The notes: generated by a model from the letters alone, not told the origin. DNA of 40,682 nt from Paramagnetospirillum magnetotacticum MS-1 (GCF_000829825.1 NZ_JXSL01000016.1:1-40682); one strand, 5' to 3'. Shown: positions 16,513 through 24,055, numbered from the stretch's first letter. Made by a program: numbers and translations.

Positions 16513-17629
16513 GGCACTCCCTCTCTTTTAGGTCACTGGCTTGAAACGAAAACAGGTTGCGCAACATGCCGATGCCGTTGCGGCAGCGCGGGCAAAGGCC
16601 GTCGGCGTCGATGTCGGACATCTGGGCGCCGCATTGGCGGCACAGGCCGATGGAATGGGCGGTAAGAATGGTGCGCTCGGCTCGGATGGCCCGGCCCGCC
16701 GAGCGATCGAAGGACAGCGCCGACCCGGGGCAGGCCGAGACGCACAGGCCGCAGTCGATGCAGGAACGGGGATCGAAGGACAGGCCCTCGGCAGCCTCGC
16801 CCACCCACGACTGCAAGGCCTGGGTCGGGCAATGGGCGGCGCAGGCCCCGCTATTGTTGCAAGCCTCTGAAACACCGAGGGACGGCACCAGCCGGTCGGG
16901 CGACAGCCCGCCATGCATTTCCGACAGGCGGCGCAGCAACGCCACCTGCCGCAGGTGGTTCCGCACGACCGGAGCCGCTTCCACGGGTGTGACCGGCACC
17001 GGAGTTCGGCTCGGAGTGCCGGAGCCCACGGCTCCCAATCGACGGAACAACCCACGGCGGGAGACGCCACCACGCGCCGCACTGTCGTCTCGCAGCGCGG
17101 GTTTCAGGGGGGTGCGCCGCAAGCGGGGAACCAGCGCCTCGGCCAGGCCGATCGCCAGCATGATGTCGCGGGTTTGAACCAGGGCCCGCGCCGCCGGAAT
17201 CGCCTCGCCCTTGCCGACGGAGCATTCGCCGCACCAGCCCCGATCCATGAGGACGACCGAAGCTTCACCGGCGGCAAGGCGCAAGGCCAGAAGATGGGAA
17301 ACCGTCAGACCGCTGAGACAGGGAACCCGAATGGTGCCCGCTTCGATGCTGTTGGGCGGCACCCGCGCGCATTCCACCACCACCCGTCCGTGGCGGGGCG
17401 ACGGGTCGGCGGCTTCGCCGAAGCCTTTGGCTTCGATGGCTCCCACCGGACAGGCCACGGCACAGGAACCACAGCCGACGCAAGTTTCGGAAACCGTGGG
17501 AACGTCGCCCATGGCCTCGATCGCCGCCACCGGACAGCCCTCGGCGCAAGCCACACAGCCGCCACGGCGGCGGAAGGGCTCGCAGGCGGCACCATCCAAA
17601 TGAACGAACTCTGTGGCGACCAACGACAT
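16499..17629 (-). CDS. Polyferredoxin ahead of arxA (ArxB'-like), 376 aa
   Basis: This is the first gene of the arx operon. Cysteine groups are C16/C25-x2-C28-x3-C32; C50-x2-C53-x2-C56-x3-C60 (classical [4Fe-4S]); a middle block with C87, C104, C133 and C136; C257-x5-C263-x3-C267; and C290-x2-C293-x2-C296-x3-C300 (classical). The C-terminus holds a CxxC...CxxC zinc-ribbon-like group (C330, C333, C346, C349). An internal SRRGLFRRL (190-198) recalls the twin-arginine start of NapF/NapG-type proteins, but it is not N-terminal, so the protein is probably cytoplasmic. Described arx operons have a ferredoxin gene arxB' in this place. Its role is unproven; it may act in maturation of ArxA or in electron transfer. 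Confidence 0.7.
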   Translation of the reverse strand: MSLVATEFVHLDGAACEPFRRRGGCVACAEGCPVAAIEAMGDVPTVSETCVGCGSCAVACPVGAIEAKGFGEAADPSPRHGRVVVECARVPPNSIEAGTIRVPCLSGLTVSHLLALRLAAGEASVVLMDRGWCGECSVGKGEAIPAARALVQTRDIMLAIGLAEALVPRLRRTPLKPALRDDSAARGGVSRRGLFRRLGAVGSGTPSRTPVPVTPVEAAPVVRNHLRQVALLRRLSEMHGGLSPDRLVPSLGVSEACNNSGACAAHCPTQALQSWVGEAAEGLSFDPRSCIDCGLCVSACPGSALSFDRSAGRAIRAERTILTAHSIGLCRQCGAQMSDIDADGLCPRCRNGIGMLRNLFSFQASDLKERECHEHT

Positions 17630-17752
17630 TTCCTACCCTTTTGGTTGGGAATCGCCTCATTAAATGTGTGGGCATTCTGGGACTGAATTATTGGAGGCCG
17701 CAATGGAAATGAGCGGTATCGACAAAGAAAAACTTATTGATTACAGTGAGTT

Positions 17753-17768
17753 GTTACCGCGCGGTAAC
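17753..17768. promoter_or_regulatory. Palindromic site 1, GTTACC-GCGC-GGTAAC
   Basis: A perfect 16-bp palindrome lies 124 bp upstream of the arxB'-like start. The arms are identical to those of site 2. A symmetric site fits a dimeric regulator with a C-terminal Fis-type helix-turn-helix, such as the response regulator encoded by the divergent operon. Confidence 0.7.
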
Positions 17769-17834
17769 GCATTCCATGCCATATAGCGCAAAGTTATTTA
17801 ATTGATTTCTGAACTCATCTCCAAAGCGCCTGCC

Positions 17835-17850
17835 GTTACCATTCGGTAAC
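17835..17850. promoter_or_regulatory. Palindromic site 2, GTTACC-ATTC-GGTAAC
   Basis: The same 6-bp arms as site 1 surround a different 4-bp centre, so only the arms are conserved. It lies 77 bp ahead of the chosen arxX start. The pair of matching arms within 100 bp is unlikely to be chance and points to cooperative binding of one regulator controlling both transcripts. Confidence 0.7.
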
Positions 17851-17926
17851 ATGCCAAACATTTACAGAGTTTCGGCCCAATCCGATGCTCTACCTCTCTC
17901 GCGGGGGCAGTGTTAGAGTGCCTGCC

Positions 17927-18820
17927 ATGCAGATGTTCAAAGGAAGCTGGTCGGCATCTTGGTTCACCGTTCGAGGATGGCTCGGCGGTGTTGTGCTGCT
18001 GGTTTTGGCCCTGTCCATGCCGCTGCCGGCCCAGGCCGCCGAGGGGCCGGTCCGTATCGCGCTGACCGCGGCTGCCGTCCGGGACGAGCTTCCCTTCTAT
18101 GATCGCTGGGCCGCCTATCTGGGGCGCAAACTCGGCCGCCCGGTGGAATTCGTCCAGCGGCGCAGTTATCGCGACATCATCGAGATGCTGCGGACCGGCG
18201 AGTTGGATTTCTCCTGGGTCTGCAGCTACTCCTTTGTCCAGGCGCTGGACGCGGGACTGGTGGATCTGGTGGCCACACCGGTCTTTCGCGGCAAGCCGCT
18301 CTACCAGTCCTACATCATCGTGCCGCGTGACAGCCCAACCACAGACCTGATGCAGTTGGAAGGCAAGTCCTTCGCCTATACCGACCCGGATTCCAACACC
18401 GGCTACATCGTGCCCCGCGCCATGCTGCGCGATTCGGGGCACAACCCCGAGCGCTTCTTCCGAACCATCTTCTTCACCTGGGATCATGGTCAGGCAATCG
18501 AGGCGGTGGCCGACAAGGTGGCGGACGGGGCCGCCGTGGATTCCTATGTCTGGGAGTATCTGGCGGCCCAGCGCCCCCGCCTCGCCGAGCGGACCAAGAT
18601 CATCCAGCGCTCGGAGGAGTTCAGCTTTCCCCCCATGGTGGCGCGGCGCGGCATCGATCCCGATCTGCGCAGGCGCTTTGCCGACGCCATCCTCAGCATG
18701 GCCGCCGATGCCGAGGGACGGCGGTTGCTGGGCGAGATGATGCTGGATGGCTTCGTGGCCCTGCCTGCCTCCAGCTACGACAAGGTGCGGGCCTTGCCGA
18801 CGGCGCGTCCGTTACGATGA
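17927..18820 (+). CDS. arxX: PhnD-type periplasmic binding protein, probable arsenite sensor (ArxX), 297 aa
   Basis: The start is set at ATG 17927, giving a Sec signal peptide that ends AQA before AEGPVRIAL; ATG 17885 in frame would add 14 residues with no ribosome site. The mature protein has the PhnD/AioX-type fold signs: YDRWAAYLGRKLGRPVEFVQ, LDFSWVCSYSF, TDPDSNTGYIVPRAML. Its only cysteine in the whole protein is Cys99, in the position where AioX-type arsenite sensors use a Cys as I recall. Its TGA overlaps the kinase ATG (18817-18820), so sensor and kinase are coupled. It probably binds arsenite and touches the kinase's periplasmic domain. A phosphonate ligand is the main alternative, but no transporter genes accompany it. 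Confidence 0.78.
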   Translation: MQMFKGSWSASWFTVRGWLGGVVLLVLALSMPLPAQAAEGPVRIALTAAAVRDELPFYDRWAAYLGRKLGRPVEFVQRRSYRDIIEMLRTGELDFSWVCSYSFVQALDAGLVDLVATPVFRGKPLYQSYIIVPRDSPTTDLMQLEGKSFAYTDPDSNTGYIVPRAMLRDSGHNPERFFRTIFFTWDHGQAIEAVADKVADGAAVDSYVWEYLAAQRPRLAERTKIIQRSEEFSFPPMVARRGIDPDLRRRFADAILSMAADAEGRRLLGEMMLDGFVALPASSYDKVRALPTARPLR

Positions 18821-20283
18821 CCATCTTCCGGCCAATGGCCTGGAGTCTGTCCATCAAGCTGCCGGTCATCGTCTGTCTGGTGGTGGTGGGCGTCGCCGCC
18901 GTGATCGGCGCTGGCGTGGTCGGCAAGGACCGCATCGAACTCCGCGAAGCCCTGTCGGACAATGCGCGGCTGCTGGCCCGCTGGGTCGCGGCCAGCGCCG
19001 CCGAACCCATGCTGCGCGACGACAGTTGGTCGGTATATCGCATCCTGCGGCAGGTCACCTTCGAGGGCGGCGGTGGCGAGACGGAAGTCGTCACCGCCAT
19101 GGTGCTGGACCGCGAAGGCAAGGTCGCCGCCCATCTTCAGCCGGGCGAGAACCCCATCGGGCTGCCGCTGGTCGTCCATGGCGACAGCGAGGCGAAGCTG
19201 CTGGCCGCCGCCCTTGGCGCCCATGCGCCCATGGTGCATGAGGACGAGGACGGAAAATTCGTCGAAGGAGTCGCCCCGGTCTTCGCTGGCGGCAAATATG
19301 TGGGGGTGGTCCGGGTTCGCCTGTCCACCCGGCAATTGACGGAGGCGACACGGGAAGCGGCCCTGGTGGTTCTCGCCCTCGCCCTGGGCCTTGCCGCGCT
19401 GGGCAGTCTCGTCGGCATCAGGCTGTCGCTGGGCGCGGTCCGTCCGTTGCGGCGGCTGGCCGATGCCATGGCCTTGCTGGGTCAGGGAGACCACGCCCCA
19501 GTGAGCATCAAGGGCGGTGACGAGATCGCCCAACTGGGCGAGTCCTTCAACCAGATGGCCGCCGAGGTGGCGGAAAAGCAGCGGCTGGAACGGGAACTGG
19601 CGCAAAGCGAGAAGTCCGCCGCCCTCGGCCGCATCGCCGCCGGTGTCGCCCACGAGGTCAACAATCCCCTGGCCGGCATCCTCAACTGCCTGTCCACCAT
19701 CAAGGACCACCCGGAACAGCCCGATCTGGTGACGCGCTATCTGCCGCCCATCGAGAAAGGACTGCATCGCATCCGCGCCATAGTCCAGGATCTGCTGGTG
19801 GAGCAGCGGGCCGAGCACGCCTCGGAACTGTGCGGTCCGGAATGCCTGGACGAACTGCGCGATTTGATCATTGCCGAGATTGAGGGCGCCGGCATCACCC
19901 TGGACTGGGACAATCGCGTCCATGCTCCGGTCCAGGTCAACCGGCCCCGCCTACAACAGGCCGTGCTCAATCTGCTCAAGAATGCCGCCCAGGCCATGCC
20001 CGACGGCGGCTGCCTGAAGTTCTCGGCCAGCCTTGACGGCGGCCTTTTGCGCATGGAGATCGAGGACACCGGCATCGGCATCGCCGAAGAGGATCTGCGG
20101 CACATCTTCGATCCGTTCTTCTCGTCAAAAAAAAGCGGCACCGGGCTTGGCCTATGGATCACCCTGCGGCTGCTGAATTCCATGGGCGGAGGCGTCGAGG
20201 TCACCAGCGAACCGGGCAAGGGAAGCATATTCAGCCTCCATGTTCCCGTGGAAGGAGAAGGCCATGGACCGGCGCAGCAATGA
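18817..20283 (+). CDS. arxS: Sensor histidine kinase (ArxS), 488 aa
   Basis: Domain order is membrane helix (about 14-36), periplasmic domain (37-178), second membrane helix (about 181-203), HAMP (204-256), HisKA with the phospho-acceptor His279 in AHEVNNPL, and a HATPase domain with N-box NLLKNAAQAM (385-394), DTGIGI (417-422) and GTGLGL (441-446). The AHEVNNP box is of the NtrB-like type. It overlaps the binding-protein gene upstream and the response regulator gene downstream, so all three are one translational unit. It should phosphorylate the adjacent regulator when the binding protein is loaded. Confidence 0.88.
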   Translation: MTIFRPMAWSLSIKLPVIVCLVVVGVAAVIGAGVVGKDRIELREALSDNARLLARWVAASAAEPMLRDDSWSVYRILRQVTFEGGGGETEVVTAMVLDREGKVAAHLQPGENPIGLPLVVHGDSEAKLLAAALGAHAPMVHEDEDGKFVEGVAPVFAGGKYVGVVRVRLSTRQLTEATREAALVVLALALGLAALGSLVGIRLSLGAVRPLRRLADAMALLGQGDHAPVSIKGGDEIAQLGESFNQMAAEVAEKQRLERELAQSEKSAALGRIAAGVAHEVNNPLAGILNCLSTIKDHPEQPDLVTRYLPPIEKGLHRIRAIVQDLLVEQRAEHASELCGPECLDELRDLIIAEIEGAGITLDWDNRVHAPVQVNRPRLQQAVLNLLKNAAQAMPDGGCLKFSASLDGGLLRMEIEDTGIGIAEEDLRHIFDPFFSSKKSGTGLGLWITLRLLNSMGGGVEVTSEPGKGSIFSLHVPVEGEGHGPAQQ

Positions 20284-21541
20284 CCGCGACCGCATGCAGG
20301 TACTGGTCGTCGAGGATGACGAGATCATGCTGCTGTCCCTGGTTGATCGGCTCAAACTGGAGGGGATCGAGGCCATCGGCGCGCCGACTCTGAAGGAAGC
20401 CCGCTGGTGGCTGGGAACCGGCGGCATGGATCTGGTGGTCTGCGACATCCGCCTGCCAGACGGCCAGGGCAGTGATCTGTTCCTGGAAATCTCCAAGCTC
20501 CAGCCCGGCCTTCCCTTCATCCTGATGACCGCCTTCGGCTCGGTGGCCGACGCGGTGGCGCTGGTCAAGGCCGGGGCAGTGGACTACCTGGAAAAGCCCT
20601 TCGACCTGCCCGCCTTCATTCAACTGGTCCGCCGCACCCTGGCCACCCTGGCCGATATGCGTCTGGCCGATGGCCCGGCCATGGAGCGCTTTCGCCTGGG
20701 CTCCGGCCTGCTGGGCCAGGACCCGGCCATCCTGCGTCTGGAACGCACCATCCACCGTATCCGCAACCTGGACACGCCGGTGCTGATCTCGGGCGAGCGC
20801 GGCACCGGCAAGCGGCAACTGGCCGCTCTGATCCACCACAACAGCTCCCGCGCCCAGGGACCGTTCGTGAAGCTCAACTGCGCGCCCTGGGAGAACGATG
20901 GCGAGGTGGAGGTGGATTTCGCCGCCGCCATCGAACGGGCGGCGGGGGGAACCCTGTTCCTGGACGAGGTGGCGGAACTGCCCGAGCGCTTGCAGGGGCG
21001 TCTGATCCAGCTGATCAGCCATCCCCACCCCAATATGCGGGTGATCGCGGCCCGCCGGGCCGAAGGGGGCGCCGAAGAGGAAGGCGCCGTCCGCCCCGAT
21101 CTGCTGTGGCGGCTTTCGGTCATCCATATCCGGGTGCCGCCCTTGCGTGAACGCCCGGAAGACATCGTCCGCATCGCCCGGCTGTTCCTGGCCCAGGCGG
21201 CCAGTGTTGCGGGCAAGCGGGTCACCGGCTTCTCGCCCGCCGCCGAGGATTCCTTGCGGATACAGAAGCTGCCCGGCAACGGCCGCGAACTGCGCCGTCT
21301 GGTCGAGCGGGCGGTGGCGCTGGCCGATGGACCGCAGGTGGAGCTCCACCACATCGATTCCGAACCGGAAAAGCCGATCGAGACTGTCGATCTGAAGACA
21401 GCGGTCGAGGATGCCGAGCGCGCCGCCATCCTCTCCGCCCTGGCCCGCGCCGACGGCGCCATCGGCAAGGCCGCCGATTTTCTCGGCATCTCGCGCAAGA
21501 ACCTGTGGGAGAAGATGCGCCGCTACGATATCGAGCGATAG
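20264..21541 (+). CDS. arxR: AAA+ response regulator lacking the GAFTGA loop (ArxR), 425 aa
   Basis: The start is ATG 20264, preceded by AGGAGAAGG; it lies inside the kinase gene. The receiver domain has acidic residues D18/D19, phospho-acceptor Asp61, Thr89 and Lys111. The AAA+ part has Walker A GERGTGKR (177-184), Walker B LFLDE (231-235) and the PGNGREL segment (337-343). Between Walker A and Walker B the usual LFGHEKGAFTGA loop is missing: the sequence goes from NCAPW straight to an acidic stretch and IERAAGGT. A Fis-type helix-turn-helix ends the protein (about 385-420). Without GAFTGA it should not activate sigma-54, so it probably works with sigma-70, like some NtrC/HupR-type proteins. 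Confidence 0.88.
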   Translation: MDRRSNDRDRMQVLVVEDDEIMLLSLVDRLKLEGIEAIGAPTLKEARWWLGTGGMDLVVCDIRLPDGQGSDLFLEISKLQPGLPFILMTAFGSVADAVALVKAGAVDYLEKPFDLPAFIQLVRRTLATLADMRLADGPAMERFRLGSGLLGQDPAILRLERTIHRIRNLDTPVLISGERGTGKRQLAALIHHNSSRAQGPFVKLNCAPWENDGEVEVDFAAAIERAAGGTLFLDEVAELPERLQGRLIQLISHPHPNMRVIAARRAEGGAEEEGAVRPDLLWRLSVIHIRVPPLRERPEDIVRIARLFLAQAASVAGKRVTGFSPAAEDSLRIQKLPGNGRELRRLVERAVALADGPQVELHHIDSEPEKPIETVDLKTAVEDAERAAILSALARADGAIGKAADFLGISRKNLWEKMRRYDIER

Positions 21542-21603
21542 CGCGTAACATCTCACCGGCACCTTCCGTCCAATGCACATCACGACTAGTGCTGGAGGAA
21601 GCC

Positions 21604-22077
21604 ATGACCATGACGACTTTGGAAAAGGAACTGGTGGCGCTCGCCATCTCGGTGGCGGCGGGATGCCGCCCCTGTGTCACCCATCATCTGGTGGAGGTCC
21701 GCAAAGCGGGGGGAGACGACGATTCCATCGTCAAGGCGGTGGGCGGCGCGGTTTGCGTGCGGAACTCCGCCGGCGACGGAATGCGGCGGCACGCCCTTGG
21801 ACTCGACCCGGCGAAAAAAGAATGCGGCTGCACCGCCTCCGATCCCCTGACCGAGTTAATCGCTCTGGGAGCGGCGCTGGCGGTCAATTGCACCGCCGAG
21901 ACCGACAAGCATCTGACGGCGGCCCGCTCCCTCGGTGTTGCCCAGGATCAGCTGGACGAGGTCTTTGCGCTGGCCGCCATGATCCGCACCAAGGCCATCG
22001 GCCATGCCGAGGCCCGGCTGGGCGGCGCCGGCCAGGGCAATTGGGGCGAGCCCCCGAAAGCGGCACGCTGCTGCTGA
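21604..22077 (+). CDS. AhpD-like (carboxymuconolactone decarboxylase family) protein, 157 aa
   Basis: The start is ATG 21604 with GGAGGAA just upstream. The AhpD redox motif is visible as C21-R-P-C24 followed by THH (26-28). A second, degenerate half follows (AVNC96...KH103) that lacks the CxxC. Extra cysteines occur as CGC (74-76) and a terminal CC. The family includes AhpD peroxidase-reductase partners; some members sit in arsenic gene clusters. The gene is 62 bp behind arxR and just before a strong terminator, so it is likely the last gene of the sensor operon. It may use its thiols for peroxide or arsenical chemistry; neither is shown. Confidence 0.8.
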   Translation: MTMTTLEKELVALAISVAAGCRPCVTHHLVEVRKAGGDDDSIVKAVGGAVCVRNSAGDGMRRHALGLDPAKKECGCTASDPLTELIALGAALAVNCTAETDKHLTAARSLGVAQDQLDEVFALAAMIRTKAIGHAEARLGGAGQGNWGEPPKAARCC

Positions 22078-22094
22078 TCTCTGACGGAAGCTCA

Positions 22095-22127
22095 AGGGGC
22101 GGCATCTTCGGATGCCGCCCCTCTTTT
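22095..22127 (+). terminator. Intrinsic terminator after the sensor operon
   Basis: A perfect 11-bp stem (GGGGCGGCATC with GATGCCGCCCC) with a TTCG tetraloop is followed by TCTTTT. It lies 17 bp after the AhpD-like stop and can also serve the minus-strand genes that end from the other side. Confidence 0.9.
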
Positions 22128-22236
22128 ATTGGCAGAACACCATGCCCGACAGCAGCAGATCGGCCTGCGGCAGCCGGTAGACGGACCAAGCCAGGACCAG
22201 GACGGCCATGCCCAGTCCAAACCCGACGATCCTCAC
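22126..22236 (-). CDS. Tiny membrane protein coupled to MFS transporter, 36 aa
   Basis: A GTG at 22236 overlaps the stop of the MFS gene as GTGA, and opens a 36-residue frame (VRIVGFGLGMAVLVLAWSVY then a short tail ending VFCQ). It has one hydrophobic segment (about residues 3-20) and one Cys near the end. The stop lies right at the bidirectional hairpin, as expected for the last gene of the minus-strand operon. The 4-bp overlap and the sensible single-helix topology support it being real. An internal ATG at residue 10 is an alternative start. Function unknown; it may modulate the transporter. Confidence 0.5.
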   Translation of the reverse strand: MRIVGFGLGMAVLVLAWSVYRLPQADLLLSGMVFCQ

Positions 22237-23507
22237 GCCGCCGCTTTGGCAGGCTCGGCCGCCTCTTCCCGGATGGGCAGGTTCAGCAGGGCGGCCAGCA
22301 GGCTGAGACCGATAGCCACCATCCAGGCGCCGTCATAGGAGCCCAGGCGGTCATAGAGAACTCCGCCCAGCCAGCCGCCGAGAAAGGCGCCCAACTGGTG
22401 GGCGAGGAAGACCACGCCACCCAGCATGGACATGTTGCGCACCCCGAACAGGGCGGCGACGGTGCCGTTGGTCAGCGGCACGGTGGACAGCCAGACCAGC
22501 CCCATGGCGGCGCCGAAGGCATAGGCGCTCCACTCGCTGACCGGCAGGAAGGCGAAGCCGGCGATGATCCCCGCCCGCGCCAGATAGAGCCAGGACAGCA
22601 GCATGGGCTTGCGCCACTTGGTTCCCCACAGCCCGGCATAATAGGTGCCGGGAATGTTGAGCAGGCCGATCAGGGCCAGGACGGTGGAACCGATTCCCGC
22701 CGTCAAGCCCTTGTCGGACAGGAAGGCGGGCACATGGGTGGCAATGAACACCACCTGGAAGCCACAGACGAAGAAGCCCAGCGCCAATAGTTGAAAGCCC
22801 CGGTGGCGCAAGGCCTGCCGGATGGCTTGCCCTGCGCTCATCTCTGCGCCCTGGGACGGGGCGTGTCCGTTCTCCATCAGCGACACCGCCAGCGGCGCCA
22901 TGACCAGGGAGAGAACAGCCATGGCGACCAGCGCCCCCGACCAGCCCAGCACCCCGATACCGGACAGGGCGCCGGGCAGCATGACGAACTGACCGAAGGC
23001 GGCGCCACCCATGGCGAGACCCAGGGCCAGACTGCGCTTTTCCGGGCTGGTGGCGCGGGTGACGGCGCCCAGCACCAGGGGATAGGTGGTGCCCGACAGG
23101 CCGAGTCCGACCAGCAATCCGGTGCCGAGGATGAAGGCCGTCTCGCCCTGGGGCAGCGCCATCACCAGCAGGCCGACCACATAGAGGGCGGTGCCCACGA
23201 TGATCATCCGCCCGGCGCCGATCCGGTCAGCCAGCAGGCCGGCGAAAGGCTGGGACAGACCCCAAACCAGATTCTGGAGCGCGATGGCGAAGCCGAACGC
23301 CTCGCGGCTCCAACCGCCAGCCTCGGTCACCGGCTGCAGGAACAGGCCGAAGGAGTGACGCACACCCAGCGAGATGGCCAGGATGGCCGAGGCACAGATG
23401 AGAATGGCAAGCGGGCTGTGCCCGGCGGCGGGACGGGTCATGGTCTTCTCCGGTCGCTCGGTGGGGAGGATATCAGGCATGGGGATTTCCAGGCGATCGA
23501 GGCTCAT
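22233..23507 (-). CDS. MFS transporter, 424 aa
   Basis: Twelve membrane segments and MFS signatures are present (LADRIGAGRM after the second segment; WLYLARAG and GGWLGGVLYDRLG later). The start at ATG 23507 overlaps the sigma factor stop as ATGA; ATG 23441, with a GGAG site, would drop a 22-residue cytoplasmic extension and is a real alternative. The substrate is not evident. Arsenic clusters can carry MFS pumps (ArsJ, ArsK), but the GAPDH partner of ArsJ is absent here. Being co-encoded with an ECF sigma factor suggests stress-controlled export. Confidence 0.8.
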   Translation of the reverse strand: MSLDRLEIPMPDILPTERPEKTMTRPAAGHSPLAILICASAILAISLGVRHSFGLFLQPVTEAGGWSREAFGFAIALQNLVWGLSQPFAGLLADRIGAGRMIIVGTALYVVGLLVMALPQGETAFILGTGLLVGLGLSGTTYPLVLGAVTRATSPEKRSLALGLAMGGAAFGQFVMLPGALSGIGVLGWSGALVAMAVLSLVMAPLAVSLMENGHAPSQGAEMSAGQAIRQALRHRGFQLLALGFFVCGFQVVFIATHVPAFLSDKGLTAGIGSTVLALIGLLNIPGTYYAGLWGTKWRKPMLLSWLYLARAGIIAGFAFLPVSEWSAYAFGAAMGLVWLSTVPLTNGTVAALFGVRNMSMLGGVVFLAHQLGAFLGGWLGGVLYDRLGSYDGAWMVAIGLSLLAALLNLPIREEAAEPAKAAA

Positions 23508-24055
23508 GGGGCACCCCCGTCGCGGGGCGTGCAGGGAATGGCGTCTCGTCCGAAATCCAGGCGGCATTGCCCGGCCAGCCGCCCCCGCAGCGCGATCCGC
23601 GCCCGATGCAGCAGCACACGGGCATTGCCCTCGGAGATGCCCAATGCCAGGGCGACCTCGGCATGGTCGGCCTCGGCCATGTCATGCAGGATCAGGACGT
23701 CGCGCAGACGTTCCGGCAGTGCCATGATATGAGTGGTGATGCAGGCACCCATCTCACCTTGCATCAGGACCATATCGGCGTCCTCCCCTTCGCCGGGCAA
23801 GGCCGTCAGGGCATCTTCGTCCAATTCGGTCTCGGTGCGGGTGGCGGGACGGCGGTAATGGTCGCGCAGCACATTGAGCGCGATGGCCGACAGCCAGGTC
23901 AGGGGCTTGGCACGCCCGGAGAATCCGGCGGATGAGGTCAAGGCCCGCACCAGGGTGTCCTGGACGATATCGTCGGCAAGGTCGGCATTGCCGGTCAATC
24001 TCAGGACGAAACGCCTGAGATCGGTCCGGTAGGCGGCAAGATCCATATGGGTCAC
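23504..24055 (-). CDS. ECF sigma-70 family factor, 183 aa
   Basis: Region 2 is visible as RFVLRLTGNADLADDIVQDTLVRAL with LTWLSAIALNVLRDHYRR, and region 4 as LPERLRDVLILHDMAEADHAEVALALGISEGNARVLLHRAR. The start is set at GTG 24055, which has AGGAGG 9 bp upstream; the ATG three codons later (24046) lacks a ribosome site, and the longer frame to 24115 has no support. A Cys-containing tail follows region 4. No anti-sigma gene is next to it; the coupled downstream gene is an MFS transporter. Its trigger is unknown. Confidence 0.85.
   Translation of the reverse strand: MTHMDLAAYRTDLRRFVLRLTGNADLADDIVQDTLVRALTSSAGFSGRAKPLTWLSAIALNVLRDHYRRPATRTETELDEDALTALPGEGEDADMVLMQGEMGACITTHIMALPERLRDVLILHDMAEADHAEVALALGISEGNARVLLHRARIALRGRLAGQCRLDFGRDAIPCTPRDGGAP

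Larger units (their letters stand above)
17630..17926. promoter_or_regulatory. Divergent arx intergenic region
   Basis: These 297 bp separate the minus-strand arx operon from the plus-strand sensor genes. The stretch is clearly AT-richer than its flanks. It contains the two palindromes listed separately, 82 bp apart centre to centre. I looked for a sigma-54 element (TGGC-N8-TTGC type) in both directions and found none convincing. A possible weak sigma-70 arrangement toward the sensor genes is TTTACA, 17 bp, GATGCT just after the second palindrome. No ORF with support lies here. Confidence 0.7.

Noticed and set aside
17630-17926. Sigma-54 promoter for the arx operon or the sensor genes
   Set aside because: No GG-N10-GC element of reasonable quality was found, and the regulator lacks GAFTGA.
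22233-23507. Naming the MFS transporter ArsJ
   Set aside because: ArsJ is accompanied by a dedicated GAPDH gene, which is absent here.
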